NCBI GenBank assembly: GCA_016715885.1
Contig: JADJXL010000025.1
Location: forward strand, 806,001-870,000
Source of the DNA: Polyangiaceae bacterium
GTDB taxonomy: Bacteria > Myxococcota_A > Polyangia > Polyangiales > Polyangiaceae
Length of the DNA stretch: 64,000 nucleotides
Direction of reading: 5' to 3'
The number at the start of each line of letters is the position of its first letter. The first letter of the stretch is position 1. Of this stretch, positions 63,783-64,000 are shown piece by piece. Both the position numbers and the translations under genes were made by a program. The notes under the pieces were generated by a model, which worked only from the letters and a program-made list of their open reading frames with translations, was not told where the DNA came from and ran no database searches.

Positions 63783-64000
63783 ATGACGCCGCGGTTCATC
63801 AATCGACTGCTTCGCCAATGGTTCCGGCGTGATTTGACCGTTTGGTACGATCCGGCTTATCGTTTGCCGCTCGCGGGCCTCGATGGTGTCGTGGGAATGG
63901 AGCCACGGCGCGCTGATTTCGTTGCATGGTACCTCGTCGACAAACAGGTCGTCCCGGCCGAAGCCATTCGCACACCAGAACCGATTTCATACAATGATCT
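63783..64000 (+). CDS. Start of a histone-deacetylase-family protein (runs off the window)
   Basis: Seventy-two codons are visible: a short basic start (RFINRLLRQWFRRD), then TVWYDPAYRLPL, MEPRRADFVAWYLVD and PEPISYND. These match the N-terminal part of bacterial class-II-like histone deacetylase/acetoin-utilisation proteins. The catalytic residues lie beyond the end of the window. A 9-bp hairpin at 63747-63770 sits just upstream of the start. Confidence 0.65.
   Translation, partial: MTPRFINRLLRQWFRRDLTVWYDPAYRLPLAGLDGVVGMEPRRADFVAWYLVDKQVVPAEAIRTPEPISYND

Noticed and set aside
1..64000. tRNA, rRNA, insertion sequence or prophage genes
   Set aside because: No cloverleaf, rRNA segment, transposase or phage structural gene could be supported on either strand.

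Overview
The window looks like chromosome of a large-genome, high-GC myxobacterium, most likely Polyangiales (Sorangium/Polyangium relatives). Supporting this are divergent Ser/Thr kinases, many lipoproteins with Gly/Ser-rich linkers after the lipobox, a Cys-repeat lipoprotein, a fibro-slime domain protein, an FHA/AgmX-type outlet protein, GspC, DUF2330 and PAS-STAS signalling proteins. This is inferred from gene content only; no rRNA or tRNA gene was seen.

Layout: 1-14.5 kb is ordinary chromosome (kinases, TrpB2, PDZ protein, PhoX-like protein, AAA/PD-(D/E)XK protein). About 14.5-35.4 kb is a CRISPR island. From left to right it holds cas6 (minus strand); a left array whose leader points inward; a tightly coupled plus-strand operon; the inverted copy of the leader; a right array; about 3 kb of accessory genes; and a type III effector operon. 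The coupled operon reads: 61-aa protein, E2-like, JAB peptidase, E1-like ThiF, small membrane protein, reverse transcriptase, CRISPR-associated primase-polymerase, cas1, cas2. The effector operon reads: Cas10, a RAMP fusion resembling Cas7-Cas5(Csx10)-Cas11, three more Cas7-like RAMPs and an unknown protein, best matching subtype III-D. Two damaged copies of one gene family flank the effector module. From 35.4 to 64 kb the content is again ordinary: a shattered M48 protease, an isoprenylcysteine-methyltransferase-like protein, MFS and OPT transporters, a DUF2236 oxygenase, a radical SAM protein beside a ferritin-like cluster, an FHA/AgmX protein, a Gre-like factor, an M3 peptidase, a pectinacetylesterase-like lipoprotein, a PAS/STAS sensor and the start of a histone-deacetylase-like gene.

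The most striking system is the 16.9-23.5 kb operon. A complete E2/JAB/E1 ubiquitin-like conjugation set overlaps, start on stop, with the RT-PrimPol-Cas1-Cas2 spacer-acquisition genes, and the unit is boxed between two CRISPR arrays with 279-bp inverted leaders. I know of RT- and PrimPol-linked adaptation modules and of bacterial ubiquitin-like (Bil-type) defence operons, but not of the two joined. Protein modification linked to spacer acquisition is a testable inference.

One caution applies throughout. Many genes (cas1, cas2, two RAMP genes, the M48 protease, the FHA/AgmX gene and others) carry single-base frameshifts with coding similarity intact on both sides. That pattern fits uncorrected long-read indels at least as well as real gene decay.
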